Source of the DNA: Candidatus Roseilinea mizusawaensis
GTDB taxonomy: Bacteria > Chloroflexota > Anaerolineae > J036 > Brachytrichaceae
Reading direction: 5' to 3'
DNA: 64,000 nucleotides
Assembly: GCA_016841965.1 (NCBI GenBank)
Contig: JAEANN010000030.1
Location: 62,001-126,000 of the forward strand
The notes below the pieces were generated by a model that had not been told where the DNA came from, ran no database searches, and worked only from the letters and a program-made list of their open reading frames with translations. A program made the position numbers and the translations under genes. Below, piece after piece: positions 52,538 to 61,069 of this stretch (its first letter is position 1; each line of letters begins with the position of its first letter).

Positions 52538-53497
52538 CTATTGAGTGCCAGCTTTCACTTTGATCATCTCAGCGGCGATGGCGACGGCGATTTCTTCTGG
52601 AGTGCGCGCGCCGATGTCAAGGCCAATTGGCGCGTGAATGCGCGCCAACTGCGCCTCGGTGCAGCCGGCTTGCCGCAGCCGTTCGAGCCGCGCGGCATGT
52701 GTCTTGCGGCTGCCCAGCGCGCCGATGTAGCGCGCCGGGCTGTTCAGCGCAATCCTCAGCGCCGGATCGTCCACTTTGGGATCGTGCGTCAGAATGGCGA
52801 AGCACGTGGACGTGTCGATCATGTCGGGTGTCAGCACGCGCTGGGGATAGGCGACTAGCAGGGCATCGGCATGGGCAAACCGCTCTGGCGTCGCGAACAT
52901 CTGACGCGGGTCGATGACGGTCACGTGGTAGCCCAGTGTCTGCGCGATGGTGGTGAGCGCAATCGAGATGTGCGTGCCGCCGATGATGTACAGACGGGCC
53001 GGCGGTTCGATGATGTCGAAGAAGGTGGCGCCGGCCGGTGTGTCGATCAGGCCGGCCTTGTGGCTTAGGGTGTGCGCGTCGGAATCGACAATGATGGTTT
53101 TGGCGCCGGCGTTATCGCCCGCAACGATGGTCTGGATGGCAAAGCGCCGGCGTGCGCGAGCGAGTTGGGCAATTTCGTCGAAGCGGGCGTCCAGTCGTTC
53201 GACAAACACCGCGATCTGCCCGCCGCACATCAGGCCAACGCTCCAGGCTGTTTCGTCGGTGATGCCGAAGTGGAGGTGTTGCGGCCGGCCATTCTCGATC
53301 ACCTCCAGGGCGGCCTCGACCACTGCGCCTTCGACACAGCCGCCGCTGACCGAGCCGGCAATTTCGCCGCGCGCGTTGACGGCCATCTTCGCGCCGGCCG
53401 GGCGTGGCGCCGAACCTGTAACGCTAATGACGGTGGCAAGCGCTACGGCGTCGCCACGCGCGCGCCAGGCTTCAATCGTGTCTAGCAGGTCAAGCAT
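52538..53497 (-). CDS. XdhC family molybdenum-cofactor insertion chaperone
   Basis: The 319-residue protein has the XdhC/CoxI N-terminal part (AGSVSGGCVEGAVV motif with conserved Cys) and a Rossmann C-terminal domain (LYIIGGTHISIALTTIAQ, VIDPRQMF). XdhC proteins bind molybdenum cofactor, protect it during sulfuration and hand it to xanthine dehydrogenase-type enzymes. No molybdoenzyme or moa gene is in the window, so its client must be elsewhere. It is followed by a 70-residue membrane protein gene in the same direction upstream. Confidence 0.9.
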   Translation of the reverse strand: MLDLLDTIEAWRARGDAVALATVISVTGSAPRPAGAKMAVNARGEIAGSVSGGCVEGAVVEAALEVIENGRPQHLHFGITDETAWSVGLMCGGQIAVFVERLDARFDEIAQLARARRRFAIQTIVAGDNAGAKTIIVDSDAHTLSHKAGLIDTPAGATFFDIIEPPARLYIIGGTHISIALTTIAQTLGYHVTVIDPRQMFATPERFAHADALLVAYPQRVLTPDMIDTSTCFAILTHDPKVDDPALRIALNSPARYIGALGSRKTHAARLERLRQAGCTEAQLARIHAPIGLDIGARTPEEIAVAIAAEMIKVKAGTQ

Positions 53498-53506
53498 ATC
53501 TCGGCC

Positions 53507-53719
53507 CTACTTTAGCGCCAGCAGCAGCACGGCCACTGCCAAAATCAGCGTGCTGATGGCGAATATGGCAATCCAGGGCGATTGCTTCTTCTTGGGCAGG
53601 GGCACCATGACCACGCCGCGCTTGAACTCGGCGAATTGCTGCTGTTGGGCGCGCACCTGCAACTTCAGATAGACCATGTAGGCCAACATCAGCCCGATGA
53701 CGATAAGAGCAATTTCCAT
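53507..53719 (-). CDS. Small two-helix membrane protein, hypothetical
   Basis: The 70-residue protein consists of an N-terminal hydrophobic helix (IALIVIGLMLAYMVYL), a polar, Gln-rich middle with basic residues (KRGVVMVPLPKKKQ), and a second helix (IAIFAISTLILAVAVLLLAL). It ends nine bases before the start of the XdhC gene on the same strand, so they may be co-transcribed. I recognise no family. Confidence 0.6.
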   Translation of the reverse strand: MEIALIVIGLMLAYMVYLKLQVRAQQQQFAEFKRGVVMVPLPKKKQSPWIAIFAISTLILAVAVLLLALK

Positions 53720-53786
53720 GACCCGGCCTCATCGGAGCGCAGAACACAGATGACAGAGTACAGAGCACAGATTGCAGAGCGCTGCG

Positions 53787-54497
53787 CTATTCCAGTCGCG
53801 TCACAACCTCGATGCCATTGGTGGCCATATTGAACAGGAAGATAGCGTGCAGCAAGTCGCCGTCGTGCGGCGGGATGCCCAGCTTTTCAGCGACATCCAG
53901 CGGCGTGTGGTAAGTCTGCACGCAATCGGCCGGCAGGATGACGCGCGCGCCGGCCTTCTGGAACTCATTGGCCCTCAGCCGGAGGTGCATGGCAAGCTGA
54001 TATGTGCACAGGTCCGAGCAGTCGCCGGTGACGATGAAGGTGTCCACCTCCGGATGCTGGTCGAGCCATTGATCGAGCCGGCCGTTGACAGACGATGAGA
54101 TCGAGTTCTTTTCGATCACCACAAATGTTTCCGCGAAGGGCAGGGATTTCAACTCTGGGACGGTTTCCGATTCGACGGTTCCGCGGATGCAGTGCGGAGG
54201 GTACTGCCGAAACTCGACCGCGTCTGGCGCGTGGGTGTCTTGAGTGAGGATGAAATGACGCACGCCCAGGCGTTGCGCAGCGCTAAACAGCCGGACGATG
54301 GGGGCCACAATGCCCTGCACGCGCGGGCTTGACAATGGGCCGATGGTGCAGAATCCATTGATGACATCGACGCACAAAACGGCAACGCGCTCCGGCTGTT
54401 GGATGACAGATTGCAGCTTCAGGGCCGGGCGATTGTTCAGCCATCGCTCGACATGCTCCACGAACCCGGCCGAACGCTGCGCAAGAGAGTTGCTCAT
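53787..54497 (-). CDS. Isochorismatase-family cysteine hydrolase, nicotinamidase-like
   Basis: The protein has 236 residues from ATG 54497, chosen for the GAGGTGG site just upstream. The catalytic triad is visible: Asp in VLCVDVINGFC, Lys in FVVIEKNSIS, and Cys in VTGDCSDLCTYQ. Nicotinamidases convert nicotinamide to nicotinic acid in NAD salvage, and the long N-terminal part and overall length are compatible with that, but the family also contains other amidases. A perfect palindrome 59 bp upstream of the start is of the type that binds NAD-responsive repressors, which supports the nicotinamidase idea. Confidence 0.8.
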   Translation of the reverse strand: MSNSLAQRSAGFVEHVERWLNNRPALKLQSVIQQPERVAVLCVDVINGFCTIGPLSSPRVQGIVAPIVRLFSAAQRLGVRHFILTQDTHAPDAVEFRQYPPHCIRGTVESETVPELKSLPFAETFVVIEKNSISSSVNGRLDQWLDQHPEVDTFIVTGDCSDLCTYQLAMHLRLRANEFQKAGARVILPADCVQTYHTPLDVAEKLGIPPHDGDLLHAIFLFNMATNGIEVVTRLE

Positions 54498-54555
54498 TTC
54501 CACCTCACCAGTTTTTATCTGTGCCTGCACTGCCGGCAATCTTATCGCACCGGCC

Positions 54556-54582
54556 CAATTAGTGTAACATTGACACTAATTG
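54556..54582. promoter_or_regulatory. Perfect 10-bp-arm palindrome, candidate NrtR-like operator
   Basis: CAATTAGTGT (54556-54565), a 7-bp centre AACATTG, and ACACTAATTG (54573-54582) form an exact inverted repeat. It lies 59 bp upstream of the nicotinamidase-like start. The core GT-N7-AC agrees with the pattern I recall for NrtR, the NAD-metabolism repressor; this is from memory, not a search. The divergent efflux genes start 200 bp away and could share the control. Confidence 0.6.
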
Positions 54583-54783
54583 TAGCGCAGCCGGCCCGCT
54601 TGTCAAGACTCGCAGCGTTTTTTAAGGATCGATGCGATAATTACGTTGAGCTGATAACCTCGCCCGTGCTTAGCGCAATTCAGGTAGCCGCTCCAGTTCC
54701 GTCTATGTGCGGCGAGCAACTTGTGTCTTTTGGGCGCATCGTTACACTGTGCTTGTTATCACTTACCCGGAGGATCGCTTTAC

Positions 54784-56160
54784 ATGAAGATTTGCAATGC
54801 CTCAATGGCGCTTGTGATCGTTTCGGCGCTTGTTGCTACCGCGTGCAGCGACCAGTCGGCGCAAGTCGAGTTGCCCACGCCAACCCCGTTACCGGCGCCG
54901 GTCATACCGACCAAGCCTACATATGTCGTGCAAAGAGGCGAGGTGGTTCGGCGTGTCACGTTCACCGGCCGAATCGGCCCCGTGCGCGAAGTTGATCTGT
55001 TCTTCCGCGTGAGTGGTCGTGTTCGATCGGTCAACGTCGAGCGCAAAGCAAAAGTCAAGCAGGGTGACATACTGGCCGACCTTGAAAATGCCGAGCTGGA
55101 GCGCCAGTTGCAGCAGTTAGAGTTGGAGCTGGATCGCGCGCGCATCCGGCTCGACCGCGCGCAGAAGTCGGCCGACAGCGTTGCTGCGCGCGCCAAGGTC
55201 GATCTGCAAATCAAGCAACTCGAGTACGCCCGGCTGAAGTCCATGGACATGGAGGCGCGCAAGAAACAGGCCGAGGTGCAGTTGAGACAGGCCGAGATTG
55301 CTGTCGAGGTCGCGCAAGCAGAGTACGACCGCTCGCCGATTGAGGGGCGCAGTGGTTCGTGGCAGGCTATGGCGCTGCAAAATGCCACGCTCAACTATCA
55401 GTTGGCCAAAGCCAACTATGATCTGGTGATGCAGGACATCATCACGAACCACGAGTACAACCTGAAAATCGTCGCACAGCAGGTGGCCGCAGCGCGTCAG
55501 GGCGTTGCCGACGCCGAGACCAGCGTGGACCAGTTACTGGTGAACGATGTGAAGAGCGCCGAGCTGAATGTGGAGTCTCTGCGTGCGCGCATTGCCGACG
55601 CCCAGATTATCGCGCCATTCGATGGCGAGATCATGTCTTTGTCCACGGCGCCCGGTCTGGCTGTGGAAGCCTACAAGCCGGTGATGGTCATTGCCGATCC
55701 AACGCAACTCGAAGTGGTCGCCGACCCCAGCACCAATCTGCTCAAGGATCTTCAGGAGGGACTGCTGGTGGATGTGACGTTTGTGAGTGTGCCGGAGAAA
55801 CCCATGAAAGGCAAGATTCGCCAGTTGCCCTATCCCTATGGCGGCGGTGGCCGAACTGTCCAGGGTGTCGAGGCGCCGAATGCAGACAAGTCGACCCGCA
55901 TCACGCTGGATGAGGAAACCACCGTTGGTGTGCGCTACGAGATGGGCGATTTGGTGCGTGTGAATGTTGTGCTGGAGCGCGTTGCAGATGCTCTCTGGAT
56001 TCCGCCCCAGGCTGTGCGCACATTTGAGGGACGCAAGTTTGTCGTCATCCAGGAAGGTGAGGCGCAGCGCCGTGTCGATGTCAAAGTGGGCATCACGGGC
56101 GAAGATCGCGTCGAAATCCTTGAAGGCCTGCAAGAGGGACAGGTCGTGGTGGCGCCGTGA
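54784..56160 (+). CDS. Membrane fusion/adaptor protein of a MacA type (HlyD family)
   Basis: The protein has 458 residues from ATG 54784, with GGAGG in the leader. The lipobox VATAC puts Cys21 as the lipidated residue. A beta-barrel half starts at about residue 47, a long coiled coil lies at about 100-270 (QLQQLELELDRARIRLDRAQ), and barrel and membrane-proximal domains follow (FDGEIMSLSTAPGLAVE). This is the periplasmic or outer-face adaptor for the FtsX-like permease encoded four bases on (GTGA overlap). In a monoderm it would shape a docking tower for export of a lipoprotein or toxin. Confidence 0.9.
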   Translation: MKICNASMALVIVSALVATACSDQSAQVELPTPTPLPAPVIPTKPTYVVQRGEVVRRVTFTGRIGPVREVDLFFRVSGRVRSVNVERKAKVKQGDILADLENAELERQLQQLELELDRARIRLDRAQKSADSVAARAKVDLQIKQLEYARLKSMDMEARKKQAEVQLRQAEIAVEVAQAEYDRSPIEGRSGSWQAMALQNATLNYQLAKANYDLVMQDIITNHEYNLKIVAQQVAAARQGVADAETSVDQLLVNDVKSAELNVESLRARIADAQIIAPFDGEIMSLSTAPGLAVEAYKPVMVIADPTQLEVVADPSTNLLKDLQEGLLVDVTFVSVPEKPMKGKIRQLPYPYGGGGRTVQGVEAPNADKSTRITLDEETTVGVRYEMGDLVRVNVVLERVADALWIPPQAVRTFEGRKFVVIQEGEAQRRVDVKVGITGEDRVEILEGLQEGQVVVAP

Positions 56161-59063
56161 TTCCGGTTGTTCGCACAGCTCTGTCCACGTTTGTCGTTGC
56201 AACGCGAAGACTATGGTCGACGCGCTGGCTGGCCCTGGCCGGCGCGGTGGGTCTGCTGTCGGTCGTTGCACTGACGTTGAGCATCCCGCTCTACGCCGAT
56301 TCGGTCTATTTTCGCATTCTGAAGACTGAGCTGGCAGCCACTGAGAACGGGTTGCGTCCTCCCTTCGCGTTCATGTTTCGCTATATCGGCTCGTGGCACG
56401 GCCTGCGCGAGTTGGGCGATGTCACGGCAGTCGATGATTTCATGATCAATCAGGCGCCGGCCTACATCGATCTGCACCGCGAATTGTTGGTGCGCTTCTT
56501 CCAAACCGACACGTTCCAGTTGTTTGCCCAGGTAGATGCCGGCTTCTTCAATTCGCGCCAGCCCCTCACCTGGGCCTCGCTTGGCTATGTGAGCGATTTC
56601 GAGGATCATGTTCAGATTCTCGAAGGGACATTGCCCAGAGACTCCACCACTGTGGGAGACCCGGTGGATGTGATCATCAGCCTCAACCTGGCCGAAAAGC
56701 TTGGCTTGCAGGTGGGCGAGCAGTACATCGGCTTTTTCCGCAAAGGCGGCAGCCAGAAAACCGCCGACAAGCAGATCCCCTTGCATATTGCCGGCATCTG
56801 GGTGGCCAAAGATCCTGCCGATCCCTATTGGTTCTATCGGCCGGACTACCTGAGAGAGGTCATGTTGACGACCGAGAACACCTATGCCCATTATCTGTCT
56901 CCTTATCTGGATGGGGAGGTATACCTGGCGTTGTGGTACATGGTGTTCAACGGCGACGCTGTGCGTTCGGAGCAGGTGCAGGAATTGCTGGCGCGCATCA
57001 ACCTGACCATGACCCGCGTGAATTCCTTGATGCCGAATGTGCGGTTGGATGAATCGCCCGTCGACGCGCTGTGGAAATACGAGCAGGCCAACCGGCTGCT
57101 CACCATACAGCTCTTTGCGTTCAGCGCGCCGATTTTGGGGCTGGTGCTTGCTTTTATCACGCTGGTGGCCGGCCTTACTGTGGGCGGCCAGCGCAACGAG
57201 ATCGCCGTGCTGCGAAGCCGGGGCGCGTCGGTGGGTCAGGTGGTCGCCATCTCATTGGTCGAGGCGCTGGTGCTGGCCGGGCTGGCGTTGGCGATCGGCG
57301 CGTTTGCGGGGCAGGGGCTGGCGCAGTTGGTTGGGCAGACGCGCAGCTTCTTGAATTTTACCGGCGGCGGGTCGTTGTCGGTCACTCTGACCGGCGCCAG
57401 TCTGCGCTTTGGCGTGGCGATTGCTCTGCTTGCTGTGCTGGTTACTGTGACGCCGGTGATTGGCGCTGCTCGGCACACCATCATCAGCTACAAACTAGAG
57501 CGCGCCCGCGCGCTGCGTCCTCCGCTTTGGCAGCGCATGTTCCTGGATGTGCTGTTGTTCATTCCTTCGGCCTACGGCACCTATCTGCTCAATCAGCAGG
57601 GCGCCATTGCCGTGCCGGATGTAGTCGGCCTGGGCGGGGCCGATCCGTTCAGCAACCCATTGCTGTTCTTGGTGCCCTCGTTGATGATGGTGTCGCTGGC
57701 GCTGTTTCTTATCCGGCTGTTTCCGTTCTTGTTGCGTGTGTTGTCTTGGCTGCTGAGCCGACTGCCGGGCACATCCTTGTTGCTGGCAATTCGCCAGTTG
57801 GCGCGCTCGCCGGGTTTCTATTCGGCCCCCATGTTGCTGCTGGTGCTCACTCTGGCGCTTGCGACCTACACCGCATCGCTGGCCGCCACGCTCGACCAGC
57901 ATTTGGTCGAGCGCATCCGCTATGAAGTGGGTGGAGACATGCACCTGATCGAGCAACCCCAGAGCACGTCTGTGGGTGGTGCAAGTCTGTTCGGTGGCGT
58001 GGCGCCGGCTGTGGACTCCACTTCCGAGGAGGCTGATGCCGGCCCGCGCTGGTTATTCCTGCCGGTCGACGAGCACCTCAAAATTGAAGGCGTCGAGGGC
58101 GCTGCGCGTATCGGCTGGTTTCCGGCCACCGGCCGCACGGCCACTGGACAGATACAGGGACACTTCCTGGGCATCGACCGCCTCGACTATGGCCGCGTGG
58201 CGTTTTGGCGCTCGGACTTTGCCGCTCAGCCGCTGGGTGCCTTGTTGAACTATCTCGGCATGGACAACAACGGCGTGCTGGTGCCCGAAAGCTTCCTGAC
58301 GCAGCATGCGCTGCAAGTTGGCGATCCGATACGGGTGACGGTGCCGGTCTTTGGCGCAGCAGCCAACATGGACATGAAGATTGTCGGCACGTTCCGACGC
58401 TGGCCGGCATGGTATCCAAACAAAGAGAACGAAGGGCCGCTGTTTGTCGGCAACCTTGAATACTTCTTCGAGCAGGCCGGCGGCCAGATTCCTTACAATG
58501 TGTGGCTGAAAGTGGGCGAGGACGCCGACCCGCACACGATTGTGGCCGATGCCAGCAAGCTTGGTTTCACCATTGTCAGCTTCTCTGATGTGCGCACGCA
58601 GGTGTTGAAAGAGCAAACCCGGCCCGAACGCCAAGGGCTGTTCGGCATTCTGTCGGTCGGCTTCGCCGCTGCCGCGCTGCTGACGGTGCTGGGCTTCTTC
58701 CTGTACGCGGTCTTCTCGTTCCGCCGGCGTCTGATCGAGCTGGGTATGCTGCGCGCGATCGGCCTGAGCACAGTCCAGATGGCTGCCATGCTGGGGTGGG
58801 AGCTGGTGCTGTTGCTGGGCACCGGGGTGCTGGCCGGCACCGTCTTGGGCGTTGCAGCCAGCAACATCTATGTGCCGTTCATGCAGGTCGGCCTCACCCC
58901 AGAGGCCACGGTGCTGCCGTTCCGCGTGCTCATCGCCTGGCCGGCCATTTACAATATCTACGCTTTGTTTGGCCTGTTGTTCGTCCTGGCGCTGCTGGTC
59001 TTGCTGGCCTATCTGACCCGGATGAAGATTTTCCAGGCCGTCAAAATGGGAGAGACGATATGA
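56157..59063 (+). CDS. Large FtsX-like (MacB/LolC-type) ABC permease
   Basis: The 968-residue protein starts at a GTG overlapping the previous stop (GTGA). It has one N-terminal membrane helix (about 22-45), an outer domain to about residue 310, a first FtsX-like helix set (about 316-450), more helices near 470-600, a second outer domain (about 615-830), and a final FtsX-like set (QAAALLTVLGFFLYAVFSF region to VLALLVLLAYL). With two outer domains it is a single-chain permease of the LolCE/MacB class rather than a half-size subunit. It couples ATP hydrolysis to movement of a substrate through the adaptor. Confidence 0.9.
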   Translation: MIPVVRTALSTFVVATRRLWSTRWLALAGAVGLLSVVALTLSIPLYADSVYFRILKTELAATENGLRPPFAFMFRYIGSWHGLRELGDVTAVDDFMINQAPAYIDLHRELLVRFFQTDTFQLFAQVDAGFFNSRQPLTWASLGYVSDFEDHVQILEGTLPRDSTTVGDPVDVIISLNLAEKLGLQVGEQYIGFFRKGGSQKTADKQIPLHIAGIWVAKDPADPYWFYRPDYLREVMLTTENTYAHYLSPYLDGEVYLALWYMVFNGDAVRSEQVQELLARINLTMTRVNSLMPNVRLDESPVDALWKYEQANRLLTIQLFAFSAPILGLVLAFITLVAGLTVGGQRNEIAVLRSRGASVGQVVAISLVEALVLAGLALAIGAFAGQGLAQLVGQTRSFLNFTGGGSLSVTLTGASLRFGVAIALLAVLVTVTPVIGAARHTIISYKLERARALRPPLWQRMFLDVLLFIPSAYGTYLLNQQGAIAVPDVVGLGGADPFSNPLLFLVPSLMMVSLALFLIRLFPFLLRVLSWLLSRLPGTSLLLAIRQLARSPGFYSAPMLLLVLTLALATYTASLAATLDQHLVERIRYEVGGDMHLIEQPQSTSVGGASLFGGVAPAVDSTSEEADAGPRWLFLPVDEHLKIEGVEGAARIGWFPATGRTATGQIQGHFLGIDRLDYGRVAFWRSDFAAQPLGALLNYLGMDNNGVLVPESFLTQHALQVGDPIRVTVPVFGAAANMDMKIVGTFRRWPAWYPNKENEGPLFVGNLEYFFEQAGGQIPYNVWLKVGEDADPHTIVADASKLGFTIVSFSDVRTQVLKEQTRPERQGLFGILSVGFAAAALLTVLGFFLYAVFSFRRRLIELGMLRAIGLSTVQMAAMLGWELVLLLGTGVLAGTVLGVAASNIYVPFMQVGLTPEATVLPFRVLIAWPAIYNIYALFGLLFVLALLVLLAYLTRMKIFQAVKMGETI

Positions 59064-60103
59064 GCGAGCAAAGCGCTCCTGCGATCGTCAACGAGCCGTT
59101 CATCTTGTGTGAGAACCTTGTCAAAATTCACAAGATCGCCGATCTCGAAGTGGTGGCGTTGCAGGGGTTGGACCTGGAGGTCAAAGAAGGCGAGTTGCTG
59201 GGGGTTGTCGGCGCCAGCGGCAGCGGCAAATCGACGCTGCTCAATATTCTTGGCGGTCTCGATCGGCCCAGCGCCGGCCGCGTGCGCGTAGGCAAGCGCG
59301 ACCTGTTGAAGATGTCGCCGCGCGCACTTACCGAGTATCGCCGCAAGGAAGTCGGGTTTGTCTGGCAGCAGGGCGCGCGCAACCTGATTCCATATCTTTC
59401 GGCGCAGGACAATGTCGAGCTGCCGATGATCCTGGCTGGCTATGCCGGCCGCACAGCCCGTCAGCATGCCCGCGATCTGCTCGCCGCCGTCGGGCTTGAC
59501 TCGCGGCGTACCCACTACATGCAGATGCTGTCCGGCGGCGAGCAACAGCGTGTCGCCATCTGCGTGGCGCTGGCGAACTCCCCCTCCGTTGTGCTGGCCG
59601 ACGAGCCAACCGGCGAGCTGGACTCGAACAGTGCGTTGACCGTCTATCAGGCTTTCCGCAACCTGTGCAAGCAAGCCGGCGTCACCACGCTCATTGTCAG
59701 CCACGACCCCAACCTTGCCCGCCACGTTGACCGCGTAGTTGCCATCCGCGACGGCAAGCTGGCCGGCGAGACGGTGCGCAAGGTCATTGCCAAACACCCC
59801 GCCGCGCCGGCCCACGAGCAACACCCCCAACATGAGCATGTCTTCGAGGAGTACGCCGTCCTTGACTCGGCCGGCCGGTTGCAGATTCCAAAAGACCTGC
59901 GCGAGCAATATGGCATCCGCGAGCGCGCCAAGCTCGATCCTGTTGACGATGGTATCCTGGTGCGGCCGGTGGTGCGCGAAGGCGAGGCCGATGTCAATGG
60001 CCAGTTGGCCGACCCAGAAGCGTTGGAAACCCAGCGAGCAATGGCATCGCGCGCTGAACGTCGCGGCCTGCAAAAACTGTTGGCGCGATTTCGCAAGAGG
60101 TAG
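59060..60103 (+). CDS. LolD-type ABC ATPase with C-terminal AbrB-like domain
   Basis: The protein has 347 residues from ATG 59060 (ATGA overlap with the permease stop; the ORF upstream to 58796 is the permease frame's shadow). Residues 1-240 are a standard ATPase: Walker A GASGSGKS (51-58), signature LSGGEQQRVAI, Walker B VVLADEPTGEL. Residues about 262-304 form an AbrB/SpoVT swapped-hairpin domain (VLDSAGRLQIPKDLREQYGI then DDGILVRP). A basic helix ends the protein (ERRGLQKLLARFRKR). Normal LolD-type ATPases end near residue 230. The fusion could bind DNA or dimerise the ATPase; both are inferences. Confidence 0.9.
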   Translation: MSEQSAPAIVNEPFILCENLVKIHKIADLEVVALQGLDLEVKEGELLGVVGASGSGKSTLLNILGGLDRPSAGRVRVGKRDLLKMSPRALTEYRRKEVGFVWQQGARNLIPYLSAQDNVELPMILAGYAGRTARQHARDLLAAVGLDSRRTHYMQMLSGGEQQRVAICVALANSPSVVLADEPTGELDSNSALTVYQAFRNLCKQAGVTTLIVSHDPNLARHVDRVVAIRDGKLAGETVRKVIAKHPAAPAHEQHPQHEHVFEEYAVLDSAGRLQIPKDLREQYGIRERAKLDPVDDGILVRPVVREGEADVNGQLADPEALETQRAMASRAERRGLQKLLARFRKR

Positions 60104-60109
60104 AAGCGT

Positions 60110-60892
60110 ATGGCAGATCCCAACATGACTGACATGGTGGCCCAGACTGTATCGGCGGGCATGGCTGTCCTGCCATCGACGAATGGCAAAGTGGTTGCAG
60201 ACCAAGGGCTGGCGGTCGAAACGGTCGATCTGGTGCGAGCGTACAAAGTAGGCAATAACGACGTGCTGGCTCTGCGTGGCCTGAGCATCCAAGTCAAGGC
60301 CGGCCGCTGGGTTGGCGTCAAAGGTCGCTCTGGCAGCGGCAAGACCACGCTCCTCAACTGCATTGGTGGCCTAGACCATCCCACCGGCGGTGTGGTGCGC
60401 TGCTTCGGGCGCGAGATCACTCGTCTCTCTGATGCCGAGTTGACCAAGTGGCGGCGCCATGAAGTTGGTTTTGTCTTTCAGTCCTTTGCCCTGCTGCCCA
60501 CACTCTCGGCTTTTGAGAATGTTGAGCTGCCATTGCGCATCGCCGGCGCCAAAGATCGCGCGCGCCGTGCCAAATACTGTCTTGATCTGGTTGGCTTAAC
60601 CAAGTGGGCCAAACACCGGCCCTATGAGATGTCGGGTGGCCAGAATCAACGTGTCGCTATCGCCCGTGCACTGGCCAACCGACCCAAACTCATCCTGGCC
60701 GACGAGCCGACCGGTGAGCTGGACACAACTACCAGCCGCGATATTCTGGCCTTGTTGCGCCGCATCGTCGAAACTGAGGGCATCACCATCATCATGACCA
60801 GCCACGACCCAATCGTGCTCGAATACGTGGACGAGGTGCTGGAACTGTCCGACGGCCAGCTCATCAACCGGTGGGAGAATCAGTTTGAATAG
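60110..60892 (+). CDS. LolD/MacB-type ABC ATPase, second subunit of the export system
   Basis: The 260-residue protein starts six bases after the AbrB-fused ATPase, so both are in one operon with adaptor and permease. Walker A is GRSGSGKTT, the signature is MSGGQNQRVAIARAL, and Walker B is LILADEPTGEL. A short N-terminal extension (about 1-35) precedes the domain. A permease with two FtsX sets usually uses two ATPase copies; here two different ones are encoded. Whether they form a heterodimer is inferred. Confidence 0.92.
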   Translation: MADPNMTDMVAQTVSAGMAVLPSTNGKVVADQGLAVETVDLVRAYKVGNNDVLALRGLSIQVKAGRWVGVKGRSGSGKTTLLNCIGGLDHPTGGVVRCFGREITRLSDAELTKWRRHEVGFVFQSFALLPTLSAFENVELPLRIAGAKDRARRAKYCLDLVGLTKWAKHRPYEMSGGQNQRVAIARALANRPKLILADEPTGELDTTTSRDILALLRRIVETEGITIIMTSHDPIVLEYVDEVLELSDGQLINRWENQFE

Positions 60893-61069
60893 AAAGCCTC
60901 ATCGTTCACAGGTGAACCGACCCCGCGCGCGGATTGAAGCCTGCGGGCGGTGCGGCGCACGGGTGCTGCGCATGCTGACGTTGCACGTATAGCATTCGCC
61001 GGCAACGTAAAGCGGCAAGAAAGGGTGGGGGAAGCGGCCCAAAGGAGTGAGGGCGCTTTCGTGGCTGCT

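Noticed and set aside
58796-59059. N-terminal extension of the AbrB-fused ATPase
   Set aside because: These codons overlap the permease 3' end in another frame; the ATPase domain starts normally from ATG 59060 with an ATGA overlap.
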